From Paraglaciecola polaris LMG 21857 (GTDB lineage: Bacteria; Pseudomonadota; Gammaproteobacteria; Enterobacterales; Alteromonadaceae): a DNA stretch of 64,000 nucleotides. Made by a program: the position numbers and the translations under genes. Shown one piece after another: positions 1-8,406 of the stretch (position 1 is its first letter; the number at the start of each line of letters is the position of its first letter). The notes beneath the pieces are model-generated. The model did not search any database. It worked only from the letters and a program-made list of their open reading frames with translations, and had not been told where the DNA came from. The stretch lies in the NCBI RefSeq assembly GCF_000315055.1, contig NZ_BAER01000023.1, positions 62,001 to 126,000 of the forward strand, in the 5' to 3' direction.

Positions 1-1132
1 GTAAAATATGATCGGTTGGTAGTTTATCGGTCGGTAATTCTGCGCTATTCGCACGGATCTCACCGACAACTTGCGCTACCACACAGCTATGATGAGCCGT
101 AATAGCCCGGCCACTTTCACTTACTAAAGTTGGATGAGGGACATTTTCTAAGTCACACACTTCACGCATGCCATAGACGACATCAGCCACGTATTCTTCC
201 ATGGTGTAATTACGTGAAGAATCATTGGTTGATTTACTGCCGTCATAATCGATGCCTAAACCACCCCCTACATCTACGTACTCTAATTTAAAGCCCATAC
301 GGTGCATTTCAGCATAGATACGCCCACCTTCGCTGATGGCTTCTTTCACGGCACGTATGTCGGTTAATTGGCTGCCAATATGGAAATGCAGCAGTTTTAA
401 GCACTCACCCATACCTTCGCTTTCTAGGTAACGGGCCGCACAAATCATCTCGCTGGTGGTGAGACCAAATTTAGCTCGGTCTCCACCTGAACTTTCCCAC
501 TTGCCACGACCTTTAACGGTCATTTTTGAGCGTAGCCCAATGATCGGCATGACATCGAGTTGTTTGGCTGCATTAATGAGTAGACTCAATTCTGAGTATT
601 TCTCGATAACAACGATCATCTTTCGGCCGAGTTTGCGCCCAAGCAAAGCTAGCCGCATAAACTCGGCGTCTTTATAACCGTTTAAGATAGTCAGAGAGTC
701 AATGTTGGTGTTGTAGGCCATCACCGTGATAAGTTCTGCCTTTGAACCAGCTTCCAGTCCGTAATTAAAAGGCGCGCCCGCATCGACTATCTCTTCTACT
801 ACTTCGCGCATCTGATTTACTTTAACCGGATAAACACCCATGTACTTACCCTGATATTGGGCTTCTTCGATGGTGTTAATAAAGGTCTTATTCAGTGCCG
901 CAACTTGTGAACGCAAGATATCGTGAAAGCGCACAACGACTGGAAATTGAATACCTTCTTGCTTAATCTCGTCAATAACGGATTGGAAGTCGATACGCAT
1001 ATTTTTGTTTGAAAGATCGGGTGTAATTTTTAAATTACCGTTTGCTCCGATCTCGAAGTAACCTGCACCCCAACGTTGAACGCCATATACACGCTCAGCA
1101 TCATCGATTGTCCAATCAGCTTGCTCTGCCAT
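1..1132 (-). CDS. speA: Biosynthetic arginine decarboxylase SpeA, 3' end cut by window
   Basis: Decarboxylates L-arginine to agmatine, the entry to putrescine and spermidine synthesis, using PLP in the cytoplasm. Reading the minus strand from the ATG at 1132 gives MAEQADWTIDDAERVYGV, then VYPVKVNQ (the PLP-lysine region of fold-III decarboxylases), HFHIGSQLTD, and the glycine-rich DVGGGLGIDYDGS. All are typical of the long SpeA family. About 377 codons are present; the family is usually about 630-660 residues, so the C-terminal 40 percent lies beyond the window. The gene is divergent from the GNAT-nitrilase fusion. The identification is firm. Confidence 0.95.
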   Translation of the reverse strand, partial: MAEQADWTIDDAERVYGVQRWGAGYFEIGANGNLKITPDLSNKNMRIDFQSVIDEIKQEGIQFPVVVRFHDILRSQVAALNKTFINTIEEAQYQGKYMGVYPVKVNQMREVVEEIVDAGAPFNYGLEAGSKAELITVMAYNTNIDSLTILNGYKDAEFMRLALLGRKLGRKMIVVIEKYSELSLLINAAKQLDVMPIIGLRSKMTVKGRGKWESSGGDRAKFGLTTSEMICAARYLESEGMGECLKLLHFHIGSQLTDIRAVKEAISEGGRIYAEMHRMGFKLEYVDVGGGLGIDYDGSKSTNDSSRNYTMEEYVADVVYGMREVCDLENVPHPTLVSESGRAITAHHSCVVAQVVGEIRANSAELPTDKLPTDHIL

Positions 1133-1609
1133 TACCTTAAATACCTAGTTACGGGACTCTAAAGTCGCGCATTATAGTGAACAAATATCTTCAACGCTAC
1201 GGAACTGAAGACAGTTTATATAAATCTTTAATTGCTGAATAAAAATTCAGTTACTGGATGTAAACTGCGGCTGTGTTTAGGCACGTATAGCACACTAAAA
1301 ATACCTGTTTGATACCCCCCTCTTGATAACCGTCTAACTGGGGCGGTATCCAGCATACATTAATGAGTCGGTACAATAAATTATTCTCATTGGTAGCTCT
1401 GGCTCACTAATTGCTGAATCTTTACTTTTACAAAACGGTTTGAGAAATATATTAATCGCAATATTGAAATTTGAGCGCAGTGAAACGCATCACTGAACGG
1501 CGCAATATTACGCTGAGTAACACTAAACTTTGCTTGACGAAACAACGCTGCTGGTACAGGTTGTTACTAGCAAACAAAACCTATCACAACGGAGCCTCTA
1601 GGTACGCTT
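1133..1609. other. Divergent intergenic region between speA and the GNAT-nitrilase gene
   Basis: This 477 bp stretch holds no convincing ORF. It contains a small hairpin at 1235-1250 (CTGAAT, AAAA loop, ATTCAG) and a longer imperfect hairpin at 1311-1350 (GATACCCCCC pairing with GGGGCGGTATC across about 19 nt). Neither is followed by a T run, so they are not obvious terminators. Both divergent promoters should lie here, but no clear -35/-10 pair was identified. Confidence 0.5.
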
Positions 1610-3172
1610 ATGCAGGATAACAATTGCTCAACCCCATCGGTCGATGACCCTGAACATATTTTAGAATTACGTCACTTAACCATCGAAGATTACGCAGATG
1701 TAAAAGAGCTAATGGACATCGTCTATTCACAAGTGGGTGGTGCCTGGCCTCTGAAAAACTTTCAATCTCAGTTGAATGTTTTTCCTGAAGGACAAATATG
1801 TATTGAAGACAAAGGTAAGGTAGTGGCTGCGGCCATTTCAGTCATCGTTGATTATGACAAGTTTGGTGACAAACATACCTACGATGATATTACCGGCGAT
1901 GCCTATATGTCGACACACGACCCAAAAGGAGACGTATTGTATGGTGTTGATTTATTTGTGTCTCCAGACTACCGGGGTTTGCGTTTAGGGCGTCGTTTGT
2001 ATGAGGCGCGAAAAGAAGTCTGTCGCAACTTAAACTTAAAATCGATAGTAGCGGGTGGACGTATCCCCAACTACATGAAGTACGCAGCTCAGATGTCGCC
2101 ATATGAGTATGTAGAATTGGTTAAGTCAAAGGATATTCACGATCCAATTTTGACTTTTCAATTGTCCAATGGCTTTGAAGTTAAACAGTTACTCAAAGCA
2201 TATTTTCCGGAAGATAAAGCCTCACACGGCTATGCGACACTTTTACAGTGGCACAACATATATTATGACCCGGAAGAGCCAGAATTATTGGGCAGTCAGC
2301 GTAACTCAGCACGCATTGGTTGCATACAATGGCAGATGCGCTACTTCAACGATATTCCCGAGCTATTGCAGCAGGTGGAGTATTTTGTCGATGCCTTGTC
2401 AGATTATAAGTGTGATGTGGCATTGTTCCCTGAATTTTTTAACGCGCCTTTAATGGGCATTAAACAAGCAGATACATCAATCGATGCCATCTGGAACTTA
2501 GCGACTTATACCGATGAAATACTCACTGAGATTTCACGCCTAGCGGTGTCTTATAATATTAATGTCATCGCTGGATCTGTGCCCGTTATTGAGGACAATG
2601 AATTATTCAATGTTAGTTATTTTTGTCACCGAGATGGACGCGTAGAAAGTCAATATAAACTGCATCCTACTCCGCACGAAAAGAAAGATTGGATCATGCA
2701 AGGGGGTAACAAGCTGCAAGCATTCGATACTGACTTTGGCAAAGTCGGAATTTTAATTTGTTACGATGTGGAGTTTCCTGAATTGGGAAGGTTGCTGGCC
2801 GATCAAGACATTCAAATCTTATTTGTACCTTTTTGGACGGATACTAAAAACGGTTATTTAAGAGTACGTAGATGCTCTCAAGCAAGAGCTATTGAGAATG
2901 AATGTTACGTGGCCATCGCGGGTAGTGTGGGTAACTTACCTAAGGTGGATAATGTTGATATTCAGTATGGCCAAACCGCTGTGTTTTCGCCGTCAGATTT
3001 CTCATTTCCCCATGATGCTATTGTGTCCGAAACCACACCGAATACGGAAATGACCTTAATTGTTGATTTAGATTTCGATAAATTGAAACAGTTAAAAAAT
3101 GAAGGTTCTGTACGTAACTATTTAGATCGTCGCCGTGACTTATATGAAGTTAAATGGAAAGGTGAGAGGTAA
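1610..3172 (+). CDS. Bifunctional GNAT acetyltransferase / carbon-nitrogen hydrolase (nitrilase superfamily) fusion
   Basis: This 520-residue protein has two domains. Residues about 18-225 are a GNAT fold, with the acetyl-CoA loop near SPDYRGLRLGRRLYEAR (119-135). Residues about 233-515 are a nitrilase-superfamily amidohydrolase with the Glu-Lys-Cys triad visible as FPEFF (E275), QYKLHPT (K350) and ICYDVEFPE (C384). The architecture matches a known but functionally undefined family that includes B. subtilis YhcX. A GGAG lies about 15 nt upstream of the ATG. It is divergent from speA, and the agmatine route to putrescine uses a nitrilase-family enzyme (N-carbamoylputrescine amidase), so a polyamine-related role is possible. 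That link is inference from position only. Confidence 0.9.
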   Translation: MQDNNCSTPSVDDPEHILELRHLTIEDYADVKELMDIVYSQVGGAWPLKNFQSQLNVFPEGQICIEDKGKVVAAAISVIVDYDKFGDKHTYDDITGDAYMSTHDPKGDVLYGVDLFVSPDYRGLRLGRRLYEARKEVCRNLNLKSIVAGGRIPNYMKYAAQMSPYEYVELVKSKDIHDPILTFQLSNGFEVKQLLKAYFPEDKASHGYATLLQWHNIYYDPEEPELLGSQRNSARIGCIQWQMRYFNDIPELLQQVEYFVDALSDYKCDVALFPEFFNAPLMGIKQADTSIDAIWNLATYTDEILTEISRLAVSYNINVIAGSVPVIEDNELFNVSYFCHRDGRVESQYKLHPTPHEKKDWIMQGGNKLQAFDTDFGKVGILICYDVEFPELGRLLADQDIQILFVPFWTDTKNGYLRVRRCSQARAIENECYVAIAGSVGNLPKVDNVDIQYGQTAVFSPSDFSFPHDAIVSETTPNTEMTLIVDLDFDKLKQLKNEGSVRNYLDRRRDLYEVKWKGER

Positions 3173-3310
3173 GTGAGTATTCACTTGTAGGGGGTATGTT
3201 AAAGTCAGTATAGACGTAAATAGGCGCACTATACTGACTGCTCCTTTTCTTTTTTGACACTCGCAACATGGCTATTTCGAGTCGTTAGTCATTGCTAACA
3301 AATTAATTTT

Positions 3311-3523
3311 CTATCCTTGGTATTGGAACACTTCTTCCAGAGATTGACCAAATACTTCCGCTATTTTAAAGGCAACTTCTAAGGTTGGTGAATACTTACT
3401 TTTTTCAATTGCCATGATGGTTTGGCGTGTCACACCAACTAACTCTGCTAATTCTTTTTGCGTCATTTCATCGGCAAAAAATCGTAACTCTCGGATCTTA
3501 TTTTTAATGGGAACGTTTGCCAC
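3311..3523 (-). CDS. Small XRE/Cro-CI helix-turn-helix transcriptional regulator
   Basis: A stand-alone HTH protein of about 70 residues. The HTH is read as MTQKELAELVGVTRQTIMAIEKSKYSPTLE, followed by helices ending AEVFGQSLEEVF, the usual compact YozG/XRE form. I prefer the GTG at 3523 because AAGG lies 8 nt upstream; a GTG at 3532 adds three residues. Such regulators often sit beside a small membrane protein, but none is visible here. Its target is unknown; it may autoregulate from the AT-rich region upstream. Confidence 0.85.
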   Translation of the reverse strand: MANVPIKNKIRELRFFADEMTQKELAELVGVTRQTIMAIEKSKYSPTLEVAFKIAEVFGQSLEEVFQYQG

Positions 3524-4008
3524 GTTAGGCACCTTTTTTATAGTAAAACAACTGGCTCGAAAAACGTATTAAACAACATGTGTTTTAACCTGAGGAGCCC
3601 ACCGTAAAATTAAAAAATAATAAGTAATATTATTGATTTTTAATCAGTACAAATTGCCTCGTTCACTGTCCTAATGCTGGGTATATTTTTGATTGAAAAG
3701 CGCAATTATCACATGTAAAACCACTTCACCATTATTGTCATTTTGAGGGATTGTGAGAAAATTTGACTTATGGGCATTACGACGTTATTAACGGGTAGGT
3801 CAGCTACCTCAATAAGCGAAAATAAAAACCAAAAAATGAATGTTATAGTGAAATTTAAATACTTTTCTCTTTAAAAAATATGGCTCGACCTGAATAAATT
3901 CCCATTCGCAGGACGTTAAAACAATCTTCAATTAAAGTAAAGTATTTTTAACTTTAAGTTGGTTTTGTAATTCATTTTGTTACTTTTTATTTCTTAGTGT
4001 TTTATTTT
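3524..4008. other. AT-rich intergenic region, no gene seen
   Basis: About 485 bp, strongly AT-rich, between the XRE gene (transcribed leftward from here) and the 3' end of the cytosine deaminase gene. No ORF with a plausible ribosome binding site and no T-tailed hairpin was found. It presumably holds the XRE promoter. Confidence 0.5.
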
Positions 4009-4446
4009 TCATTCTCCGATATCCTCATTCCACAATTCTGGTTTGTTGCGAATAAAATTGTTCATCAAAGTGATGCATGCTTCGCTGTGCACCACGTCTA
4101 TGCTTACACCACGAGACGTGAGCAGTGCTTCTTCACCTTGGAAGGTTCGGTTTTCACCAATCACCACTTTGGGTATGCCGTATAACAATATTGTGCCACT
4201 GCACATGCTGCATGGGGATAAAGTTGTATAGAGTGTAGAGGCTTGGTAAACCTTGGCTGGCTGCCGACCTGCATTATTGAGAGCGTCCATTTCGCCGTGC
4301 AGGATAGGGCTGCCACTTTGTACACGCTTGTTGTGGCCTCGGCCAATGATTTCTCCGTCGTAAACTAAAACAGAGCCGATCGGTATACCGCCCTCCGCTA
4401 ATCCTAATTTTGCCTCATCGATAGCTGCCAGCATAAACTTGTCCAT
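4009..4446 (-). CDS. Cytosine deaminase, yeast Fcy1-like (cytidine deaminase fold)
   Basis: Predicted zinc-dependent deaminase converting cytosine to uracil and ammonia for pyrimidine salvage. The zinc and catalytic motifs are clear: LHGEMDALNN (H50, E52) and TLSPCSMCSG (C79, C82). The spacing and surrounding sequence follow yeast Fcy1 (H62, E64, C91, C94), including YGIPKVVIGEN and the C-terminal PELWNEDIGE. Length (145 residues) also fits Fcy1 rather than the larger amidohydrolase-fold CodA of enterobacteria. The ATG at 4446 has GAGGAT upstream. Guanine or another nucleobase remains possible as substrate. No permease is adjacent. Confidence 0.85.
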   Translation of the reverse strand: MDKFMLAAIDEAKLGLAEGGIPIGSVLVYDGEIIGRGHNKRVQSGSPILHGEMDALNNAGRQPAKVYQASTLYTTLSPCSMCSGTILLYGIPKVVIGENRTFQGEEALLTSRGVSIDVVHSEACITLMNNFIRNKPELWNEDIGE

Positions 4447-4773
4447 GGGATCCTCTTAAACTTTGTTGATTATTAGATATGGTCGCTAAGATATATTCAC
4501 AGTGAGGTGTACCCCAGCGCACTGTGATAAAAGTGAGCCTTGATAGATTCAGGTCAGTTTAACCATACATGATACCGAAATATCCAGACACGTTTTTAGA
4601 GCAAGAATATCAATATGCTATGATAATATCCCTTTGGAAGTAACATGTTTATTCCTTATGTTCTGGCTCTACATTCATTCATCGCTCATTGCTGCCACTG
4701 ATATATTTTCATCTTAATTTAAGAAAAATGTCATGAGTATTCGTTATCATTGATTAAAATTTAGGAGAATTGA
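4447..4773. other. Divergent intergenic region between the deaminase and PHP hydrolase genes
   Basis: About 327 bp containing the two divergent promoters by position. The only clear signal is the AGGAG ribosome binding site just before the ATG at 4774. I see no further gene or hairpin. Confidence 0.5.
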
Positions 4774-5526
4774 ATGACACTTTTGGTTGATACCCATTCG
4801 CATACTGTCGCCAGCACGCATGCATACAGCACAGTGCAAGAATATGCAGTACAAGCGAAGCTAAAGGGTATGCAGATGTTTTCCCTTACTGAGCATGGCC
4901 CTACTATGCCGGACTCGCCTCATCCGTGGCATTTTGGCAACCGCCACGTGTTACCAAGGCTGGTCGATGGGGTGGCTATTTTACGTGCAATCGAAGCAAA
5001 TATAATGCCGACAGATGGCGGGCATGACATTCCAAATGGGCTGCATCCATTTCTAGATTTTGCCATTGCAAGTTTTCATGAACCTGTTTTCGCTCCTGCT
5101 AACAAAGCGCAAAATACTAAGGCGATGATAAAGACCATTGAGACAGGCGATATTCAAATTATTGGTCACCCAGGTAATCCAAATTTCCCGATTGATCTCA
5201 GTGACGTGATTCGCGCAGCGAAAGACAATAATGTTGTGCTCGAAATTAACAACAGTTCTTTCAAAGGTTCACGCTTAGGCAGTGCTCCTAATTGTAAGCA
5301 AGTGCTAGAGGTAACCGATCGACTTGATTGGAAGGTGGTGTTGGCCAGTGATGCTCATGTGGCTTACGATGTGGGCAATGACACTTTGAGCATGGCTTGT
5401 GCAAACGAAGTGGGTTTTCCACAGGAGCGGATTGTCAATCGAGATGCACATAGTTTTTTGGCCTTTCTCGCTGAACATAACAAGGCCGTAGCAGTAGAAC
5501 TCAAAGACTGGTTAGCTACGCTCTAA
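4774..5526 (+). CDS. ycdX: PHP-domain metal-dependent phosphatase/hydrolase, YcdX type
   Basis: A 250-residue single PHP-domain protein. It starts VDTHSHTVASTHAYSTV, the first metal-binding motif. Further conserved stretches follow: LTEHGPTMPDSPHPWHF, IEANIMP, SFHEPVFAP, IGHPGNPNF, LEINNSSF and LASDAHVAYDVG. Together these match E. coli YcdX along the whole length. YcdX binds a trinuclear zinc site and has phosphatase activity in vitro; its physiological substrate, possibly linked to swarming, is unsettled. AGGAG precedes the ATG by 6 nt. It is monocistronic here. Confidence 0.9.
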   Translation: MTLLVDTHSHTVASTHAYSTVQEYAVQAKLKGMQMFSLTEHGPTMPDSPHPWHFGNRHVLPRLVDGVAILRAIEANIMPTDGGHDIPNGLHPFLDFAIASFHEPVFAPANKAQNTKAMIKTIETGDIQIIGHPGNPNFPIDLSDVIRAAKDNNVVLEINNSSFKGSRLGSAPNCKQVLEVTDRLDWKVVLASDAHVAYDVGNDTLSMACANEVGFPQERIVNRDAHSFLAFLAEHNKAVAVELKDWLATL

Positions 5527-5564
5527 TTTAGCCAAGCGGTATGCGAGGGAGCTAAGCATTAACC

Positions 5565-5897
5565 TTAGCCACAGCATTTTTTGAACTTATTGCCGCTGCC
5601 GCACGAACAGGGATCATTGCGATTCGGCTTTTTCTCGAAAGTCTGGGTACCCGGTAGGTTTAACAGAGTATCAAGTTGTACAGTGTTTTCTGGTTTCGTT
5701 GGCTCTAAAGTGATTTCGCCATGCAGCTCGTGTTGCGCTAACAGTGTTTCAATTACTGTTTGTCGTTCTTGCGTTTGCACACTTAATATAAGCGGTGCGT
5801 TTTCACTGCCTAATTTTGTTTTACGTTTGGTGTTGTAACCAAATCGTTGATATTTTTCCCGAGGGTCGATGCGGCCTTTAAAAAATAATTTAGACAT
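5565..5897 (-). CDS. SEC-C motif small protein (PBPRA1643 family)
   Basis: A 110-residue protein ending in a SEC-C zinc-binding tail, RNDPCSCGSGNKFKKCCG, of the type found at the SecA C terminus. The N-terminal part (SKLFFKGRIDPREKYQRFGYNTKRKTKLG) is characteristic of the PBPRA1643 family of SWIM/SEC-C proteins. I place the start at the ATG at 5897, because AGGA then lies 6 nt upstream; the ATG at 5903 directly abuts that AGGA. It is convergent with ycdX. Function unknown; a zinc-mediated interaction is inferred. Confidence 0.85.
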   Translation of the reverse strand: MSKLFFKGRIDPREKYQRFGYNTKRKTKLGSENAPLILSVQTQERQTVIETLLAQHELHGEITLEPTKPENTVQLDTLLNLPGTQTFEKKPNRNDPCSCGSGNKFKKCCG

Positions 5898-6127
5898 ATT
5901 CATTCCTAATAACGTTAAAAAATGGGCGCAGATTCTAGCAGCCTTTTCACTAAGTCCCTATTAATACCTATATTTTCAATGGTAATTATAATTACCTTGC
6001 CAGCAATTTATGACCAAAAAGTATATTAATGCATACCCATGTATTGCGTTGATTGTTTCCTCAATAATCGTATTGCTGTTTAATCCGCGTCATCTGAGCA
6101 CGGCTCGTATTAATCTAAGGAATAACC

Positions 6128-6523
6128 ATGTTGAAAATTGTTAAAACCGCCACTGCTATTGCTATCGCCTGCTGTACTACTTTTTCATCTGCCCATGCGG
6201 ATGTCGTTGAAGATTTGCAAAACATTTGCACCATAGTAAAAGCAGATGATAAAGGCGAATTACGTAAAAAAATGAAGAAAGTAGAAAGCGATTATCGCTT
6301 GAAATTACAGGATTATTACACAGGTATAAGCTGTGAAGGCGAGAGTTTAATTCGTATCGCTTTCCTAAACAACGCACTGGAAACAGGCGAGTTAATGATA
6401 AAAAAGATGCCAAAAAGCTTATTGAATGCGCCTGAAAGTGACGGTAAAACATTACGCGCTTGGGTGTCTGAGCGTCAGTTAATGGGGTCACCTATAGCGG
6501 TCGTGTTGAACGAGCGTATTTAG
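6128..6523 (+). CDS. Exported DUF3718 family protein
   Basis: A 131-residue protein with an N-terminal signal peptide (cleavage probably after SSAHA, residue about 24). The body carries SLIRIAFLNNALETGELMIKKMPKS, the recognisable core of DUF3718 proteins found in Alteromonadales and Shewanella. Two cysteines in the mature part (about residues 33 and 69) could form a disulfide. AAGGA stands 7 nt before the ATG. Periplasmic location is predicted; function unknown. A strong terminator follows. Confidence 0.85.
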   Translation: MLKIVKTATAIAIACCTTFSSAHADVVEDLQNICTIVKADDKGELRKKMKKVESDYRLKLQDYYTGISCEGESLIRIAFLNNALETGELMIKKMPKSLLNAPESDGKTLRAWVSERQLMGSPIAVVLNERI

Positions 6524-6550
6524 CGTTTTTATACTATCGAGTTCACACCT

Positions 6551-6580
6551 AAAAAGCGGCTTATGTTAAGCCGCTTTTTT
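6551..6580 (+). terminator. Rho-independent terminator after the DUF3718 gene
   Basis: AAAAAGCGGCTTA, a short loop, then TAAGCCGCTTTTTT form a GC-rich stem with T runs readable on both strands. It probably also terminates leftward transcription from the membrane protein gene that follows on the minus strand. Confidence 0.85.
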
Positions 6581-6652
6581 GTATTTGCGATCAATACAAA
6601 TATACCCGCTGGTGTTTAGCGAAGGGGGGTTAATACACCCTTGTGCCTAGCG

Positions 6653-7432
6653 TTAGTCTTGAGCCGCAATTGTTGTTGCAGTGACAGGCTCTAAAAAAAT
6701 CTGCACATAAGACGCATAGATGCTAACCATGATCACAGGTAACACAATTAACATACCCAAACCTAGGGTAAACATGCCGAACAGCAGCATAGGCAGCATA
6801 ATCAAACCATACCAAAAAAACGGTAGTGTATTTAAGAAGCAGGCAACAAAGCTTAGTCGTAGTGCAGCATATATAGACAAGTCGTGACGAATGATAAGTA
6901 CCGGCGCAAACCATAAGGCCATCATTAGTGGGATCAATAATAGGCTGGCGATTAATACTGATAATGCTAGACCGTTAAAATCTATATCGGTTGGTAAGCT
7001 TTCCAAGTTTCCGCTTAACATAGCTGGGTACATATCCCCCAATGATATCCACATGATAGCACCCGATACCAACATGCTGACAAGGCCCAGACCCACAAGT
7101 TTAGGCAGATTCTGTTTCAACCCGGCAAACATGTAATTGCTGGTAAATGCGTTTCCTTTATGTGCTTCATGGCACCCTAGCATCAAGCCAGCAATGAAGA
7201 CATAATTCATCAGCCCTGAGACTAGCTGACCAACGATGGGTATAAAAGACAGTAATATCGACAAAACGAACCAAATCAATATACAGGTTACCCATGGGCC
7301 TGGGGCACGTTTGAATTGTTGTTTACCTTCCCGTAACCAAGAGACGACATCCCTAGTTTTACATGCTTTTGGAAAGACCAGACGATACTCATCACCATCT
7401 GGCGATAAAGGGGAGTGGGGAGACGATTGCAT
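6653..7432 (-). CDS. Integral membrane protein, BPSS1780-like family
   Basis: About 259 residues with some five to six hydrophobic segments (for example WVTCILIWFVLSILLSFI, ALSVLIASLLLIPLMMALW and FWYGLIMLPMLLFGMFTLGLGML). The order and motifs resemble the BPSS1780 membrane protein family. I prefer the ATG at 7432, with GAAG 6 nt upstream; a GTG at 7444 would add four residues. No transport or catalytic motif is apparent; function unknown. Confidence 0.7.
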   Translation of the reverse strand: MQSSPHSPLSPDGDEYRLVFPKACKTRDVVSWLREGKQQFKRAPGPWVTCILIWFVLSILLSFIPIVGQLVSGLMNYVFIAGLMLGCHEAHKGNAFTSNYMFAGLKQNLPKLVGLGLVSMLVSGAIMWISLGDMYPAMLSGNLESLPTDIDFNGLALSVLIASLLLIPLMMALWFAPVLIIRHDLSIYAALRLSFVACFLNTLPFFWYGLIMLPMLLFGMFTLGLGMLIVLPVIMVSIYASYVQIFLEPVTATTIAAQD

Positions 7433-7738
7433 AAAGAACTTCACTCGTGGTTGGTTAAACTAGATTTAGCGATTGGCGTATCCTGTCAAAATGAGTCGGC
7501 GAGAACAAGAAATAACCGTATTACATGTTGTAACTCTGTGTTGCTAATGTCCCACATTTACACAGGGATAGCATTACATTATTTATAAAAGTCCAATGAT
7601 TTCAGTTGTTTATGTATTGGCGTAATAATTGCTTTGTATGTTTTGACATTAACTGTTTAACCGAATAAGTCTGTTATTGCTGTCAATCGATTTCATTTGG
7701 AGCAATAAATTACTCATTAAAAATTACAGGAGACAATC
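7433..7738. other. Divergent intergenic region upstream of the small membrane protein gene
   Basis: About 306 bp, AT-rich, holding promoters for the leftward BPSS1780-like gene and the rightward small gene pair by position. The AGGAG ribosome binding site of the latter lies just before 7739. No other element was identified. Confidence 0.4.
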
Positions 7739-7921
7739 ATGTATTTCTTCGTCATCATAGTATGTGCTCTGACGGCACTTTTATCATTGCGAAATGTGGC
7801 TATGTTAGAAGGAGTAGTGCATGGTCTTGGCAAGATAGTTTGTTACTTAGGTTTAATTTTATTCATGGTTAATACCTTAGTAAGAGCAATACTCAATCGC
7901 TTGAATATTCGAGCAGCGTAA
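7739..7921 (+). CDS. Small hydrophobic membrane protein of unknown function
   Basis: Sixty residues with two hydrophobic stretches: YFFVIIVCALTALLSL, and CYLGLILFMVNTLVRAIL. A good ribosome binding site (AGGAGA, 7 nt before the ATG) and the 15 nt gap to the next gene support a real gene and a two-gene operon. I do not recognise the family. It may be an envelope stress or membrane-associated small protein; that is a guess from its partner lipoprotein. Confidence 0.6.
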   Translation: MYFFVIIVCALTALLSLRNVAMLEGVVHGLGKIVCYLGLILFMVNTLVRAILNRLNIRAA

Positions 7922-7936
7922 ATCAAAGGAACTAAT

Positions 7937-8314
7937 ATGAAAAATACATTTACTAAAACAGCTATGGTGATATTTGTTGCTTCACTTTCTCTTGCTGCAT
8001 GTAGTGAGAAAAAAGAAGCGACTACAGGTGAACAATTAGATTCAGCCGTGCAAACCAGTAAAGAAAAAATGGAATCTGCTGGCGAGAAGAGCAAAGACAT
8101 GTACGAAGACGCGAAAAATTCAAGTGCTGAAGCGTATGAAGATGCAAAAGAAGAGAGTGTAGAGGCATATGAAGATGCTAAGGATGCATCAAAAGAAGCC
8201 TATGAAAATGCCAAGGATAAAGCAAGCGATATGAAAACTGACGCAGCTAATGCAATGGAAGACGCTTGTGAAGACGCAAAGTCGAAAATGGGCGCAGAAG
8301 ACACTGATTGCTAA
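7937..8314 (+). CDS. Predicted lipoprotein with LEA-like 11-residue repeats
   Basis: A 125-residue protein with a type II signal peptide and lipobox SLAAC (Cys about 22). The mature chain is Lys/Glu/Ala-rich and built of hendecads: MYEDAKNSSAE, AYEDAKEESVE, AYEDAKDASKE, AYENAKDKASD, MKTDAANAMED and ACEDAKSKMGA. This 11-mer periodicity is typical of group 3 LEA/YtjH-type amphipathic helices linked to desiccation or osmotic protection. The family role is established knowledge; its role here is inference. AAGGA lies upstream of the ATG. The repeat occupies about 8098-8295. It lies just before the convergent rpoS gene and shares its terminator. Confidence 0.75.
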   Translation: MKNTFTKTAMVIFVASLSLAACSEKKEATTGEQLDSAVQTSKEKMESAGEKSKDMYEDAKNSSAEAYEDAKEESVEAYEDAKDASKEAYENAKDKASDMKTDAANAMEDACEDAKSKMGAEDTDC

Positions 8315-8358
8315 TAATATTTCTTCCCTTAGGTTAACAAGGGGGATATCAATTCATA

Positions 8359-8395
8359 TAAAAATGCCGCTCATATAGGTGAGCGGCATTTTTTA
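8359..8395. terminator. Bidirectional rho-independent terminator between the lipoprotein gene and rpoS
   Basis: AAAATGCCGCTCA, loop TATAGG, TGAGCGGCATTTT gives a 13 bp stem with A and T runs on either side. It can stop transcription from both convergent genes. Confidence 0.85.
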
Positions 8396-8406
8396 TGTTA
8401 TTTAAG

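Noticed and set aside
456-677. Open frame of 73 codons on the plus strand inside speA
   Set aside because: Antisense shadow of the conserved SpeA reading frame on the minus strand; no recognisable domain.
3524-4008. Possible toxin-antitoxin or prophage remnant upstream of the XRE gene
   Set aside because: No toxin-like ORF, repeats, integrase or attachment-site features were seen; only AT-rich sequence.
8098-8295. CRISPR-like repeats of 33 bp
   Set aside because: The periodicity lies inside a coding frame as an 11-residue protein repeat with variable codons; no spacers or cas genes.
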